From Mucilaginibacter_A sp050955045 (GTDB lineage: Bacteria > Bacteroidota > Bacteroidia > Sphingobacteriales > Sphingobacteriaceae): DNA of 64,000 bases. Positions 9,106-18,194 of this stretch are shown here, piece by piece; the first letter of the stretch is position 1, and each line of letters begins with the position of its first letter. The notes below the pieces were generated by a model. That model had not been told where the DNA came from, searched no databases, and saw nothing but the letters and a program-made list of their open reading frames with translations. Position numbers and translations under genes: made by a program. Location of the stretch: contig JBPBQV010000012.1 of NCBI GenBank assembly GCA_050955045.1, forward strand, positions 30,976-94,975. Direction: 5' to 3'.

Positions 9106-9876
9106 CAAGTTTGGATAACCAATTAAATAAGTTACATGCAAACCTAATTTATTTTTAACACGTCCAGCTTTCCAAGTATAGTTTTGATTGGATATGGATT
9201 CTGCTAATTGTAACAATTCTTTTGGTCGGTACAATCTTACTAGTGAAACACAACCGTCCCAAACAGTACAAAACGGGATCACTGGAATGAGATAAGTAAA
9301 CAAAATCCGGGAAATTTTAAACGGACGAATAAACGGTGTCAAGAAAAAGAAAAACAGCGGTTGGAAAATAATTGCACCTAAAAACATTAACGGATTTTTG
9401 TCGCCGCCATCAAACAAACAGATTCCTTTTTGCTGACGAACGGCCGCTTTTAAGATACTTTGCAATTGTGCCGGTTTAAAATGATGAGCCGCCGAAAATA
9501 AAGTTCGCACACCTTTTAACTGATCCGGAACCAGATTGGCATCAACCGGATCAGCATAAAAATTTATTAAACCATTTGTTTTTTGATGAATGTATTGCCA
9601 GGCAGCAGGATTTGGAAATTTATCTGTCAAAGTAATTTGAATACTTTGCATTGTTTGTCTGCTTATATTCTGATGAATTTGTTCGATTGCGCCGCCTCCG
9701 CCAGAACCAAGATCAATAACATTGTTTTCGTTGGTTTTCTCCAACACTTCAATAAGTAAAGGAGTTATAGGTTGATAAACGTTCAGCAATCGGATAAAAT
9801 ACCTTAGAAAATCAGTCATTCCCGAACGGATAACATTAGGAAACCAGCTTAAATCTTCAAACTCAAATAATCGCAT
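9091..9876 (-). CDS. Class I SAM-dependent methyltransferase-like protein
   Basis: A 261-residue protein. VIDLGSGGGGAIEQIHQNI (about residues 54-72) is motif I of the Rossmann-fold methyltransferases and binds S-adenosylmethionine. TLTDKFPNPAAW fits the acidic end of strand 2, and LFSAAHHFKPAQL fits motif IV/post-motif region. A hydrophobic segment at about 165-205 suggests membrane contact or a buried helix pair, which is unusual for the family. The acceptor is unknown. Its stop codon lies within a palindromic iterated motif. It is transcribed away from the GH5 gene with 67 nt between. Confidence 0.75.
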   Translation of the reverse strand: MRLFEFEDLSWFPNVIRSGMTDFLRYFIRLLNVYQPITPLLIEVLEKTNENNVIDLGSGGGGAIEQIHQNISRQTMQSIQITLTDKFPNPAAWQYIHQKTNGLINFYADPVDANLVPDQLKGVRTLFSAAHHFKPAQLQSILKAAVRQQKGICLFDGGDKNPLMFLGAIIFQPLFFFFLTPFIRPFKISRILFTYLIPVIPFCTVWDGCVSLVRLYRPKELLQLAESISNQNYTWKAGRVKNKLGLHVTYLIGYPNLDTEF

Positions 9877-9943
9877 AACGAGTTTTAGATTTTAAATTGC
9901 ACGTTGCCAGAAAGCAGATACCTGATTGCTGAAACCTCATCTC

Positions 9944-10906
9944 CTACTTCTGATCTCCGTTATATTTCCTCAAAAATGCACGACTTTTAATACCTGATTC
10001 TTTTAAATCACTTTCTTTCCAGCCGCCGTTTGGGTTAGCAGTGGTTTTTAAAACCGAACAAGTTTCATCTTTATCAGAAACAGACCACGTAACCCAACTG
10101 ATTTTATGGCTCTCCGCCCAATCTATCCAGGCTTGCCATTCCGGCATGTTCAGTGGTCCATCGCCCGAAGCTTCCATTCCTGCGGATTCTGAAATGAAAA
10201 TGGGCAGACCTTTTTTCAAAGCGTAATCGCAACGATCGCGTAGATATTGCTTGTGCGTGGCGGCATAAAAATGACATGTATACATCACATTGCTCACATT
10301 CGTCAACGGATCATCCGCAGCAGTATGTACATCCTGATCCCAATGCGGCGTTCCAATTAAAATCAGATTGTCTGGGTCGATGGCACGAATCGTTGAAACC
10401 ATTTCCTGAGAATAAGCTTTTACTTCCGGCCATTTTTCTTCGTCAGGCTCATTAAAAATTTCATAAATCACGTTTGGTGTTTTGCCATATTTTTTTGCCA
10501 TTTCGGTAAAAAAAGTTTTAGCTTCTTTTAAGCGGATATTATGACTGTGGAAATCAATTATCACATAAATTCCTTCTTTAATTGCTGCATCAACCACTTT
10601 TTCTACAATCGCTTTAGAACCTGCCGGATCTTGTATATAACCTTTGTCCGGATCAACGCCCATTGCCGCACGCAAAACGGTGCAATCCCAATCCTGATAC
10701 AGCCATTTTACAGTTCCGGCAGTATAAAATTGCGGCCAGAAATTGTGCCAACCAAAACTCATTCCACGTAAAACAACTGGTTGGCCGTATTCATCCTGCA
10801 ATTGTGTGCCCACAACCTGCAACTTGCCGTGCTGTTTTACTACTTGCGCTTTGGTGAGCAAACTTGTAAACGCAAGCATTGCCGTAACTAAAATTATCTT
10901 TTTCAT
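9944..10906 (-). CDS. Secreted GH5 endoglucanase-type glycoside hydrolase
   Basis: A 320-residue exported enzyme with a Sec signal peptide (MKKIILVTAMLAFTSLLTKA). The mature TIM barrel starts at LQVVGTQLQDEYGQPVVLRGMSFGWH, typical of GH5 cellulases (subfamily 2-like). The acid/base glutamate is in VIYEIFNEP (about residue 153) and the nucleophile is in PIFISESAG (about 242). The His in HFYAATH and the Trp in ISWVTWSVSD line the active site in homologues. Likely cleaves beta-1,4-glucans in the periplasm or outside the cell. No carbohydrate-binding module or secretion-system tail is present. It is a single gene, not part of a polysaccharide-utilisation locus here. Confidence 0.9.
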   Translation of the reverse strand: MKKIILVTAMLAFTSLLTKAQVVKQHGKLQVVGTQLQDEYGQPVVLRGMSFGWHNFWPQFYTAGTVKWLYQDWDCTVLRAAMGVDPDKGYIQDPAGSKAIVEKVVDAAIKEGIYVIIDFHSHNIRLKEAKTFFTEMAKKYGKTPNVIYEIFNEPDEEKWPEVKAYSQEMVSTIRAIDPDNLILIGTPHWDQDVHTAADDPLTNVSNVMYTCHFYAATHKQYLRDRCDYALKKGLPIFISESAGMEASGDGPLNMPEWQAWIDWAESHKISWVTWSVSDKDETCSVLKTTANPNGGWKESDLKESGIKSRAFLRKYNGDQK

Positions 10907-10980
10907 TAATTGAATTTAGTAGTTTGTTTTTTTAAAGTATCACCTCATTTCAGCATATTATAAATCATTTATGCTGAAGA

Positions 10981-11745
10981 TTACTCTTGAATAATAGCCA
11001 GTTTAATTTGTTCTGCCAGCCATTCCGGAGCTTCTATCGGAATCAAATGGCCAACTCCTTTTGTAGTAACTAATTTTGCGTCTGGCAGATGCGGTATCGT
11101 CTCATTCAGGATACTTTCAAAACTGATTGACGGATCGTCTTCCGAAGCTAAAACCGTAATTGGTAAAAACAAACGTGATGAATCTTCGATAATTGAGTGA
11201 TTTCTGCCTGATATCAGCCACCATCTCCAGGTTTTGTTGTCGCTTTCCAGATTGTTTTTGATAATCAACGCGCGTTGTGCTTCACTTAAAGGCAATATCG
11301 TACTTTTCTCAACTGCAATTTCTGCCTGTTTCTGGTCCGGGTGGTTAAGCCTTTTTTGCAGTTCTTCATCAGAAATCTGTTCTGCTGTTGGCGGAGACGG
11401 CGCTACCAGAATTAATTGTTTTACAGCAAAGTTGGGATCGTTAGCGGTTACATCAACGGCAAGTTTGCCACTCATTGAATGTCCGATCAATACGTACGAT
11501 TCAACATTCATCGATTCTAATTTTTTCCTGATAAAAGAAGCATAAGCAGCAATAGAAGGTTCTGGCAAAGCAGGTTCTCCGGCAAAACCAGGCAAATTAA
11601 GCGCAATACAATTATAATCTTTTTGCAAATGTGCAATTACCCATTGCCAGCTCTGTGCTGATCCGCCAAAATAATGTAGAAAAACCAAGGTTTCTTTTAA
11701 ATCATTTTCTTGATCTGATGAACTGACGTTTGTTGTAGTAGTCAT
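10981..11745 (-). CDS. Alpha/beta hydrolase
   Basis: A 254-residue cytosolic hydrolase. VFLHYFGGSAQSWQWVI is the oxyanion-hole region, YVLIGHSMSGKLAVD holds the nucleophile elbow serine (GHSMSG), VLASEDDPSISF supplies the acid, and TKGVGHLIPIEAPEWLAEQI supplies the catalytic histidine. The pattern fits small esterases or carboxylesterase/lactonase-like proteins. The substrate is unknown. The codons for YASFIRKK contain a copy of the iterated motif (11530-11543). It starts 56 nt upstream of where the J-domain gene ends, on the same strand. Confidence 0.88.
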   Translation of the reverse strand: MTTTTNVSSSDQENDLKETLVFLHYFGGSAQSWQWVIAHLQKDYNCIALNLPGFAGEPALPEPSIAAYASFIRKKLESMNVESYVLIGHSMSGKLAVDVTANDPNFAVKQLILVAPSPPTAEQISDEELQKRLNHPDQKQAEIAVEKSTILPLSEAQRALIIKNNLESDNKTWRWWLISGRNHSIIEDSSRLFLPITVLASEDDPSISFESILNETIPHLPDAKLVTTKGVGHLIPIEAPEWLAEQIKLAIIQE

Positions 11746-11801
11746 TATGAAGTTTGTTAAAACTTCAACTTCAACAGAAGCATTTAAAAATTGTGTTGCT
11801 G

Positions 11802-12527
11802 CTATTTTGTTCGCTTTTGTAAAACTGCAATTCGTTCTTCAAACTGCACTTTTAATTCGGCTATTAATTCCGCAATATCTTTTCTGTCCAGCCATAATTC
11901 ATAAATGGCCGAAGTTTTAATTCCGGCTAAAAGCTGTTGCAATTTCAATTTTTTATCTTGTAAAAACAGCAGTATCGCCTGTAAATCATGAACGTTTTCA
12001 GGCTGATCGGGAATGTAAGTTAAAGCATTTCCGCTGATGATATGTTCGTGCAAACGGTTCAGTTCTTCCAGATCACCGCTTTTGTAAACTTCATTTAATT
12101 TGATGGTGATGGCCGTTGCGCGTTCATTTAAATCTTCATCCGCATCCACCAGTTTATCCGGATGAATTTGCACGATTGCTTCGCGATACAAACGTTTCAG
12201 TTCCTGCTTTTCCTCCGCAGAAACCAAATTTGGTGTGCTAAAAGAAGCATGATTTGTTTTTAAACCAACTGGTTCATGGTAATTTTTGCCACGCTTTTTT
12301 TGCTCTAGCCGCTTTAATTTTTTCGCTTGTTTTTGATTTTTATACTGATTGGTTAATTCCTGAATGCGCTGAATTTGAGTTGATAAAGCATACTGAATTT
12401 CAGACTGAAAAATGTTGATAGTTGCTTCCAAACCAAGTAGTTCCGATTCCAGCAAAGCAATTTCTTTTTCCAGCAACAGGATTTTATTTTGATCAAAAGA
12501 AGAGTTTTTATCGGGTAAAAGAAGCAT
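11802..12527 (-). CDS. J-domain (DnaJ-like) protein with N-terminal coiled coil
   Basis: A 241-residue cytosolic protein from the ATG at 12527; a TTG at 12545 would add six residues. Residues 15-95 form a long coiled coil rich in Glu, Lys and Leu. A J-domain follows (LKRLYREAIVQIHPDKL, with the HPD tripeptide needed to stimulate Hsp70/DnaK ATPase), then helices ending near 170. The C-terminal part (DIAELIAELKVQFEERI) is again helical. No zinc-finger or client-binding DnaJ domains are present, so it probably targets DnaK to a specific partner. The start codon lies inside an iterated motif (12514-12528, encoding MLLLP), and a second copy sits at 12238-12251. Confidence 0.75.
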   Translation of the reverse strand: MLLLPDKNSSFDQNKILLLEKEIALLESELLGLEATINIFQSEIQYALSTQIQRIQELTNQYKNQKQAKKLKRLEQKKRGKNYHEPVGLKTNHASFSTPNLVSAEEKQELKRLYREAIVQIHPDKLVDADEDLNERATAITIKLNEVYKSGDLEELNRLHEHIISGNALTYIPDQPENVHDLQAILLFLQDKKLKLQQLLAGIKTSAIYELWLDRKDIAELIAELKVQFEERIAVLQKRTK

Positions 12528-12732
12528 GTTGTTAGAAGCTACCAAATCTGCCTTAAATTAATTTTTTTTGGTTGAAAAGGTTTTAATAAAAATACCTTGC
12601 AGAATTTAAAGATTAAATTTTATGTACTGCTTTTACCAGACTAAAAACAGCAAAACCTTAAAGTAATTAAACCTTAAGGTTTTGCTGATCAAAAACTGAT
12701 GCACGAATTATAGTTTCAATTCATTTTTCAAC

Positions 12733-13851
12733 TTAAACTAAAGTAGCTAAAGCTTCTTTGGTAAAACCTTTTAACTCATTACTACGACCTTCGGTAACTT
12801 TTTTAATCCATTCCGGATCGGCCAATAAAGCACGGCCAACGGCAACTAAATCAAATTCGCCTTTTTCCATGCGGTTTACCAATTCATCGATGGATTTTGG
12901 TTGAGAAGTTTCTCCTGCAAAAGCAGCCATGAACTCGCCCGAAAGTCCGACAGAACCAACTGTAATAGTTGCTTTACCGGATATTTTTTTGGCCCAGCCA
13001 GCAAAATTCAAGTCAGAACCTTCAAATTCAAGTTCCCAAAAACGGCGTTGCGAGCAATGGAAAATATCTACTCCTGCATCGGCCATCGGGTTTAACCAGG
13101 CTTCCATTTCGGCAGGAGTTGGTGCTAATCTTACGGTTAAATCCTGCTGTTTCCATTGCGATAAACGCATGATAATGGCAAAATCATCACCCACAGCAGC
13201 ACGAACGGCTTTAGTTACTTCTACTGCAAAACGACTGCGTTCAGCTAATGTTTTTCCGCCAAAAGCATCTGTACGTTTGTTCACACCTTCCCAGAAAAAC
13301 TGGTCGATTAAATAACCGTGGGCACCATGCAATTCTACCGTATCAAAACCTAAACGTTTGGCATCGGCAGCAGCACTTGCATAAGCGGCGATGGTATCCG
13401 TAATGTCGTTTTCGCTCATTTCAACACCACCCATTTTCCCTTCGGAAACATAACCAGACGGACCTTCAAATGGTGTAGCCGGAAGCCACTCGCCTAACTG
13501 TGGCATTACGCCCATGTGCCAGATTTGCGGAGCTATTGCACCGCCAACAGCATGTACGCCATCAACTACATTTTTCCAGCCGGCTAAAGCTTCCTGTCCG
13601 TAAAAGTGCGGAATATTCGGATCGTTGGATGATGCCGTGCGATCAATTACGGTTCCTTCGGTCAAAATTAATCCGGCTTCATTTTCTGCACGGCGTTTGT
13701 AATATTCGGCTACGTTATCGCCCGGAATTCCGTTTGGAGAAAAAGAACGCGTCATGGGAGCCATAACGATCCGGTTTTTCAGATTTAGTGATTTCAATTG
13801 AAACGGACGAAAAAGTGTATCCAGTTGATTAAGATTTTGTGTTGTGCTCAT
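12733..13851 (-). CDS. Old yellow enzyme family NADH:flavin oxidoreductase
   Basis: A 372-residue FMN enzyme. The TIM barrel starts LFRPFQLKSLNLKNRIVMAPMTRSF. VELHGAHGYLIDQFFWEGVNKRTD contains the HxxHGYL-type active-site and FMN-binding segment, with GG following (FGG). ITVGSVGL and DLVAVGRALLADPEWIKK are the FMN-phosphate-binding C-terminal motifs. Relatives reduce activated alkenes, nitro compounds or xenobiotic enones with NAD(P)H. Length fits the family (about 360-370). It is a single gene; upstream (13852-14019) lies a palindromic iterated motif. Confidence 0.92.
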   Translation of the reverse strand: MSTTQNLNQLDTLFRPFQLKSLNLKNRIVMAPMTRSFSPNGIPGDNVAEYYKRRAENEAGLILTEGTVIDRTASSNDPNIPHFYGQEALAGWKNVVDGVHAVGGAIAPQIWHMGVMPQLGEWLPATPFEGPSGYVSEGKMGGVEMSENDITDTIAAYASAAADAKRLGFDTVELHGAHGYLIDQFFWEGVNKRTDAFGGKTLAERSRFAVEVTKAVRAAVGDDFAIIMRLSQWKQQDLTVRLAPTPAEMEAWLNPMADAGVDIFHCSQRRFWELEFEGSDLNFAGWAKKISGKATITVGSVGLSGEFMAAFAGETSQPKSIDELVNRMEKGEFDLVAVGRALLADPEWIKKVTEGRSNELKGFTKEALATLV

Positions 13852-13961
13852 AAATTGATGTTATAACAGCAAATCTATCAACCTAAAATTAAAGCCTGCT
13901 ACGTAAATTTATTTGTTACCACGAACTGACAGTAACTCTATTGATTTACATTGAAGTGATT

Positions 13962-13990
13962 GATAATTTTTCATCTATAAAAGAAGCATC
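13962..13990 (+). repeat. Iterated motif, extended palindromic form
   Basis: Left half GATAATTTTTC and right half ATAAAAGAAGCATC, with outer GAT and ATC pairing. Intergenic between the old yellow enzyme gene and the LolC/E gene. Confidence 0.7.
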
Positions 13991-14019
13991 GGTTTAAAAG
14001 ACCCTGATGAAAACAAGCC

Positions 14020-15273
14020 TTACTTAAATCGAATAGCTTTTACTGGAGAAATAGAACTTACCAGCATCGAAGGAATTAGAAGTACCAGCACGCAAACCAC
14101 CAGCGTACCTATATTAAGCAGCAAAACATCACTCCAGTTTAATTGAATTGGCACAAAATTCATGTAATAAGAAGTTTGATCGAGCTTGAAAAAGTGCGTA
14201 TAGTTTTGAAAATAGCTAATTCCCACACCAAATAAATTACCTAAAAGCAAACCTGCAGCAATTAAATAAAGCGCATTAAGCAGAAACATTTGCTGGATGC
14301 TCCAGTTGTTGGCTCCCAAAGCTTTCAACATTCCGATCATGCTGGTGCGTTCTAAAATCATGATTAGCAAAGCAGAAATCATGTTGATAACGGCTACAAT
14401 CACCATTAAAATCAGGATGACCTGTGTGTTCACGTCCAACAAAGTCAGCCATTCAAATATGGTTGGATAAAACTGCTGCACGGTAAAAGATTTGAATTCT
14501 ACAGGCAAAATATTGCTTAAAGTTTGTTCAGATTCATCCAGTTTATTAAAATCCGGAATCTGGATTTCGTAACCGCCAACTTCATTTGGTTTCCAGTTAT
14601 TTAAACGCCTGATGAGCGAGAGTGAGCCCATTACAAACGTTTTATCTACTTCCTCTACACCAACGTTAAAAATACCAACAATTTTAAATTTGCGTTTGCG
14701 CAGCGGTTGCTGTACAAAATACATCAAAAAATCGTCGCCAACTTTTAGTTTCAAACGATCGGCGGTGTATTGCGAAATCATGATCTGTTTTTGCGCCGCT
14801 GCCGAATCTTTGAAATTGATGACACGACCTGATGCCATGTTTTTTTCAAAAAAAGACCAGCTGTAAGTTTTGTCTACGCCTTTTAAAACCACGCCTTCTA
14901 TCGCATCATTGGCCTTGATAATGGCCGGTTTGGTAGCAAAAGGCTCGATGTGTGTAAAAGCTTTGCCGGTATCTATTTGGTGCAGCAAAACAGGATCTGC
15001 CGCGAAAGGAGAATTTTCGTAAGAAGTATTCAAATCATACTTTACAATCTGGATATCACCAGAAAAGCCTCTTACTTTTTCCCGGATTTCCTGCTTAAAA
15101 CCTTTTACAATAGCCAGGCTCAAAATCATCACGCCCAAACCCAGCATAATACCTGTAATGGCAATGCGCACAATCATTTTAGAGAACGTACGTTTGCTGC
15201 GGAAAGAAATGCGGCCTGCAATAAAGGTTGCGATGTTCAAACTTGGAAAAATTGTTTTTTTGTATCTTGGCAA
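14020..15273 (-). CDS. LolC/LolE-like FtsX-family permease
   Basis: A 417-residue inner-membrane permease with the four-helix LolC/E layout: one helix near the N-terminus (about 38-60, ITGIMLGLGVMILSLAIVKG), a large periplasmic domain, and three C-terminal helices (about 285-310, 325-350 and 375-400). SMIGMLKALGANNWSIQQMF is the FtsX cytosolic coupling segment. In this family it works with a LolD-type ATPase to extract lipoproteins toward the outer membrane, but no ATPase is adjacent. No ATG exists at the N-terminus. The frame opens with TTG at 15273, and a second TTG at 15240 (giving NIATFIAG) may be the true start. Confidence 0.82.
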   Translation of the reverse strand: MPRYKKTIFPSLNIATFIAGRISFRSKRTFSKMIVRIAITGIMLGLGVMILSLAIVKGFKQEIREKVRGFSGDIQIVKYDLNTSYENSPFAADPVLLHQIDTGKAFTHIEPFATKPAIIKANDAIEGVVLKGVDKTYSWSFFEKNMASGRVINFKDSAAAQKQIMISQYTADRLKLKVGDDFLMYFVQQPLRKRKFKIVGIFNVGVEEVDKTFVMGSLSLIRRLNNWKPNEVGGYEIQIPDFNKLDESEQTLSNILPVEFKSFTVQQFYPTIFEWLTLLDVNTQVILILMVIVAVINMISALLIMILERTSMIGMLKALGANNWSIQQMFLLNALYLIAAGLLLGNLFGVGISYFQNYTHFFKLDQTSYYMNFVPIQLNWSDVLLLNIGTLVVCVLVLLIPSMLVSSISPVKAIRFK

Positions 15274-15361
15274 AGATGCAGTTTTTAAGCTGAATTTATT
15301 TTGCCAACGCTAAACCGAAGAACGCCGGCAGTACAATTTTAGTTTTTAATTATTTGTTGCC

Positions 15362-15387
15362 GATTTTTATCCGATAAAAGAAGCATC
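15362..15387 (+). repeat. Iterated motif upstream of the NamZ-like gene
   Basis: GATTTTTATCCGATAAAAGA followed by AGCATC. It ends 44 nt before the start codon at 15432. Confidence 0.7.
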
Positions 15388-15431
15388 TACTAAATGCAAA
15401 AAACAAATTATGAATTATAGAAAAGCGCTTT

Positions 15432-16637
15432 ATGCAAAATAAAAAACTAAGCCGGCTGATAGCCATAATGCTTCTTTTACAGGCAAATTTTTGTTGTGCA
15501 CAAACGCGGGCAATACAAACCGGTGCCGATCAAACAAGTTTGTACGTGCCGCTTTTACAAGGAAAAAAGGTTGGTATGGTAGTTAATCAGACTTCAGTAA
15601 TTGGCGCAAAAAATGTGTTGAGTGTAGATAGTTTACTGAAACTGGGCATCAAAATAACAGCTATTTTTGGTCCGGAACATGGTTTTCGCGGTAACGCCAG
15701 CAACGGCGCAAAAGTAAATGATGCAGTAGATGGTAAAACCGGGCTGCCGATAATTTCTTTGTATGGTAAACATTATAAACCATCAGCAGAGGATTTGAGA
15801 AACGTTGATGTAATAGTTTATGACATTCAAGATGTTGGTGCACGCTTTTATACTTACATTAATACTTTGGCCGATGTGATGGAAGCTTGTGCAGAAAATG
15901 GCAAAGAATTAATTATTCTGGATCGGCCAAATCCAAATGATTTTATAGACGGACCAATTCTGGATATGAAGTTAAAATCCGGCATCGGCCGGTTTCCAAT
16001 TCCAATTACGCACGGGATGACAATTGGCGAATTTGCACAAATGGTAAACGGCGAAGGCTGGCTGCCCAATAAAATGCAGTGCAAAATCAAGGTAATTCCT
16101 GTTAAAAATTATACACATGGCATGGATTATACTTTGCCGGTTAATCCATCGCCAAACTTGAACACGCAGCAATCAATTTTACTTTATCCGTCGTTGTGTT
16201 TGTTTGAAGGTACAATGATTAGCCAGGGACGCGGAACTTTGATGCCGTTTACTGTTTTAGGCAGTCCGGATTTAAAAGGAATGTATGCTTTCAGTTTTAC
16301 GCCGGTTAGCATTCCCGGAAAATCTGAAACGCCTTTGCATCAAAACAAAGCATGTTTTGGTTTGGATTTAAGAGATTACAATACAGCAAAACTTCGCAAA
16401 TCCGGACAAATCAACTTAAAATGGATGATGGAACTGTACAAAGCTTTCCCCGTAAAAGAAAAGTTCTTTGATATGTCGCAAAGCAAGCAAATGGGAAATA
16501 TTGATAAACTTGCCGGCACTACTGCTTTTAAGGAACAAATTATTGCAGGCAAAAGTGAAAAAGAAATTCGCCAAAGCTGGGAACCGGAATTAAGCCGTTA
16601 CAAAGCAATGCGTTTAAAATACGTGTTGTACAAATAA
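15432..16637 (+). CDS. DUF1343 family exo-beta-N-acetylmuramidase (NamZ-like)
   Basis: A 401-residue exported protein with a Sec signal (IAIMLLLQANFCCAQ). The codons for MLLLQ in the signal contain an iterated motif (15468-15480). The mature protein opens QTGADQTSLYVPLLQGKKVGMVVNQTS and carries the DUF1343 signatures FGPEHGFRGNASNG, VYDIQDVGARFYTYINTLADVMEAC and DRPNPNDFIDGPILD. Members of this family, including Bacillus NamZ and Tannerella enzymes, cleave terminal MurNAc from peptidoglycan fragments. It probably recycles muropeptides in the periplasm. It is 8 nt upstream of fmt and likely co-transcribed with it. Confidence 0.9.
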   Translation: MQNKKLSRLIAIMLLLQANFCCAQTRAIQTGADQTSLYVPLLQGKKVGMVVNQTSVIGAKNVLSVDSLLKLGIKITAIFGPEHGFRGNASNGAKVNDAVDGKTGLPIISLYGKHYKPSAEDLRNVDVIVYDIQDVGARFYTYINTLADVMEACAENGKELIILDRPNPNDFIDGPILDMKLKSGIGRFPIPITHGMTIGEFAQMVNGEGWLPNKMQCKIKVIPVKNYTHGMDYTLPVNPSPNLNTQQSILLYPSLCLFEGTMISQGRGTLMPFTVLGSPDLKGMYAFSFTPVSIPGKSETPLHQNKACFGLDLRDYNTAKLRKSGQINLKWMMELYKAFPVKEKFFDMSQSKQMGNIDKLAGTTAFKEQIIAGKSEKEIRQSWEPELSRYKAMRLKYVLYK

Positions 16638-16645
16638 TAATTAAA

Positions 16646-17575
16646 ATGAGAATTATTTTTATGGGTACGCCCGATTTTGCGGTGGCTTCGCTGGATGCTT
16701 TGGTAAAAGCCGGAATGGACGTGGTTGCCGTAGTTACCGCGCCGGATAAACCATCAGGACGCGGCCAGCAGCTTTCGCAGTCTGCAGTAAAGCAATATGC
16801 TGATCAGCATCAGATTGAAACACTTCAACCCGAAAAATTAAAAAATGAAAGTTTTTTGACGGAATTGCATAACCTGAAAGCAGATCTGCAGGTTGTTGTT
16901 GCTTTCCGGATGTTACCAGAAATTGTATGGAGTATGCCGCCAAAAGGAACGATTAATTTACACGCTTCACTTTTGCCTCAATATCGTGGTGCAGCACCAA
17001 TTAATTGGGCAGTTATTAACGGCGAGCATCAAACCGGCGTAACTACATTTTTTCTGAAGCAGGAAATTGATACCGGAGATGTAATTTTGATGGATAAAAT
17101 AAGCATCCTGGAAGTGGATACCGCCGGAGATGTGCACGATAAACTGATGCTTTTAGGCGCAGATTTGCTGGTAAAAACCGTTAAATTTATTGAAGCAGGG
17201 ACATACCAAGAAATGCCGCAAGATGAATTGGTTACTGCTGATGAAGAACCAATTGAACTTAAACATGCACCCAAAATTTTCAAGGATGATTGCTTGATCA
17301 ACTGGATACAGCCAACCGAGCAGGCTTATAATTTCATCCGTGGATTAAGTCCGTATCCTAGTGCTTTTACTTATATAAATGATAAGGTTTTTAAAATTTT
17401 TAAAGCGGAGAAGCAAGTTACAGAAGTTGCCATTTATCCCGGTGCAATTATATCAGACAATAAAACCTTTCTAAAATTTGCTTGTATCGATGGTTTTATC
17501 CTGGTAAAAGAAGTACAGTTGGAAGGTAAAAAGCGTATGGCTATTGAAGATTTCCTGAGAGGTGTAAAACCGTAA
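16646..17575 (+). CDS. fmt: Methionyl-tRNA formyltransferase
   Basis: A 309-residue cytosolic enzyme that formylates initiator Met-tRNA. The formyl-transferase Rossmann domain starts IIFMGTPDFAVASLDAL, and VTAPDKPSGRGQQL is the family loop that contacts tRNA. The active-site segment INLHASLLPQYRGAAPINWAVINGE contains the SLLPxYRG signature and the catalytic Asn/His. The C-terminal OB-fold-like domain begins near residue 205. Full length for the family (about 310). Near its end the codons for DGFILVKEV carry an iterated motif (17484-17516). Gap to the NamZ-like gene is 8 nt. Confidence 0.96.
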   Translation: MRIIFMGTPDFAVASLDALVKAGMDVVAVVTAPDKPSGRGQQLSQSAVKQYADQHQIETLQPEKLKNESFLTELHNLKADLQVVVAFRMLPEIVWSMPPKGTINLHASLLPQYRGAAPINWAVINGEHQTGVTTFFLKQEIDTGDVILMDKISILEVDTAGDVHDKLMLLGADLLVKTVKFIEAGTYQEMPQDELVTADEEPIELKHAPKIFKDDCLINWIQPTEQAYNFIRGLSPYPSAFTYINDKVFKIFKAEKQVTEVAIYPGAIISDNKTFLKFACIDGFILVKEVQLEGKKRMAIEDFLRGVKP

Positions 17576-17614
17576 TTGCTGAGTTATAGGTAATGTTTTT
17601 TTGCTTAATCTTTT

Positions 17615-17632
17615 GTTAATAATAATTTATGC
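17615..17632 (+). promoter_or_regulatory. Shared upstream element GTTAAYAAYAATTTATGC
   Basis: GTTAATAATAATTTATGC lies 54 nt before the Gly-Thr repeat gene. A copy differing at two positions lies at 21802-21819 before the small ORF at 21931. Possibly a promoter of an alternative sigma factor; this is inference from similarity alone. Confidence 0.35.
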
Positions 17633-17685
17633 AAACTATGATAAGCATTTGTTGTTGATAAAATAACTAATCAACAAATAGTATT

Positions 17686-18117
17686 ATGAAAAAAGTAAGT
17701 GTAGTAATGATTGTGGCCATGACTTTAGGTGTATTTGGATATGCATCGGCACAAACAACTCAAACAGGATCAACTACTGGAACTGGTACAACTACCGGAA
17801 CTGGAACGAGTACCGGAACCAGCACTGGCAAAGGTTCAATGAAAAGTAAAACTAATCGTTCAGGTACCAGTAGTAAGGGTACCGGTACAATGGGTACAGG
17901 AAGAACTGGAACAGGCACAGGTACAATGGGAACAGGCAGAACAGGTACAGGTACAATGGGAACGGGAACAAGTAGAACTGGAACAATGGGAACAGGTACA
18001 ACCGGAACTGGAACTGGTACAATGGGAACAGGTACGAATGGCACTGGAACTGGTACAACTGGAACCATGAATAATGGTACAAGAACTGGATCAACTACAA
18101 CTCCACCACGGAAATAA
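17686..18117 (+). CDS. Exported low-complexity Gly-Thr repeat protein
   Basis: A 143-residue protein with a clear Sec signal peptide (MKKVSVVMIVAMTLGVFGYASAQ). The rest is almost entirely GTGT, GTGTM and GTGRT repeats, with a basic interruption at about residues 48-62 (KGSMKSKTNRSGTSSKGT). It has no recognisable fold or cysteine. The DNA is a degenerate array of 6- and 12-base units, so slippage could change its length. Such proteins in Bacteroidota are annotated only as hypothetical; a periplasmic or surface role under stress is speculation. It ends at a strong hairpin terminator shared with the convergent GT9 gene. Confidence 0.75.
   Translation: MKKVSVVMIVAMTLGVFGYASAQTTQTGSTTGTGTTTGTGTSTGTSTGKGSMKSKTNRSGTSSKGTGTMGTGRTGTGTGTMGTGRTGTGTMGTGTSRTGTMGTGTTGTGTGTMGTGTNGTGTGTTGTMNNGTRTGSTTTPPRK
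17750..18110 (+). repeat. Degenerate tandem repeat (GGAACAGGTACA-type)
   Basis: The coding part of the Gly-Thr protein consists of short units such as GGAACAGGTACAATG repeated with substitutions. It is a coding microsatellite-like array, not a CRISPR: there are no unique spacers. Confidence 0.8.
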
Positions 18118-18134
18118 TTTGTTTCTGTTAAAGT

Positions 18135-18171
18135 AAAAAAGCTTTCATAATAATTATGAAAGCTTTTTTTT
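18135..18171. terminator. Bidirectional hairpin terminator
   Basis: AAAAAAGCTTTCATAAT pairs with ATTATGAAAGCTTTTTT around a single-base loop centre. It separates the convergent Gly-Thr repeat gene and GT9 gene. Confidence 0.92.
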
Positions 18172-18194
18172 ATGGTATAAAAATTAAGTTTTTA

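Noticed and set aside
17760..18068. Antisense frame rich in Val-Pro repeats
   Set aside because: It is the reverse complement of the Gly-Thr repeat gene; repeats with no stop in several frames produce such shadows.
17750..18110. Possible CRISPR-like array
   Set aside because: Units are 6-12 nt, degenerate and coding, with no spacers.
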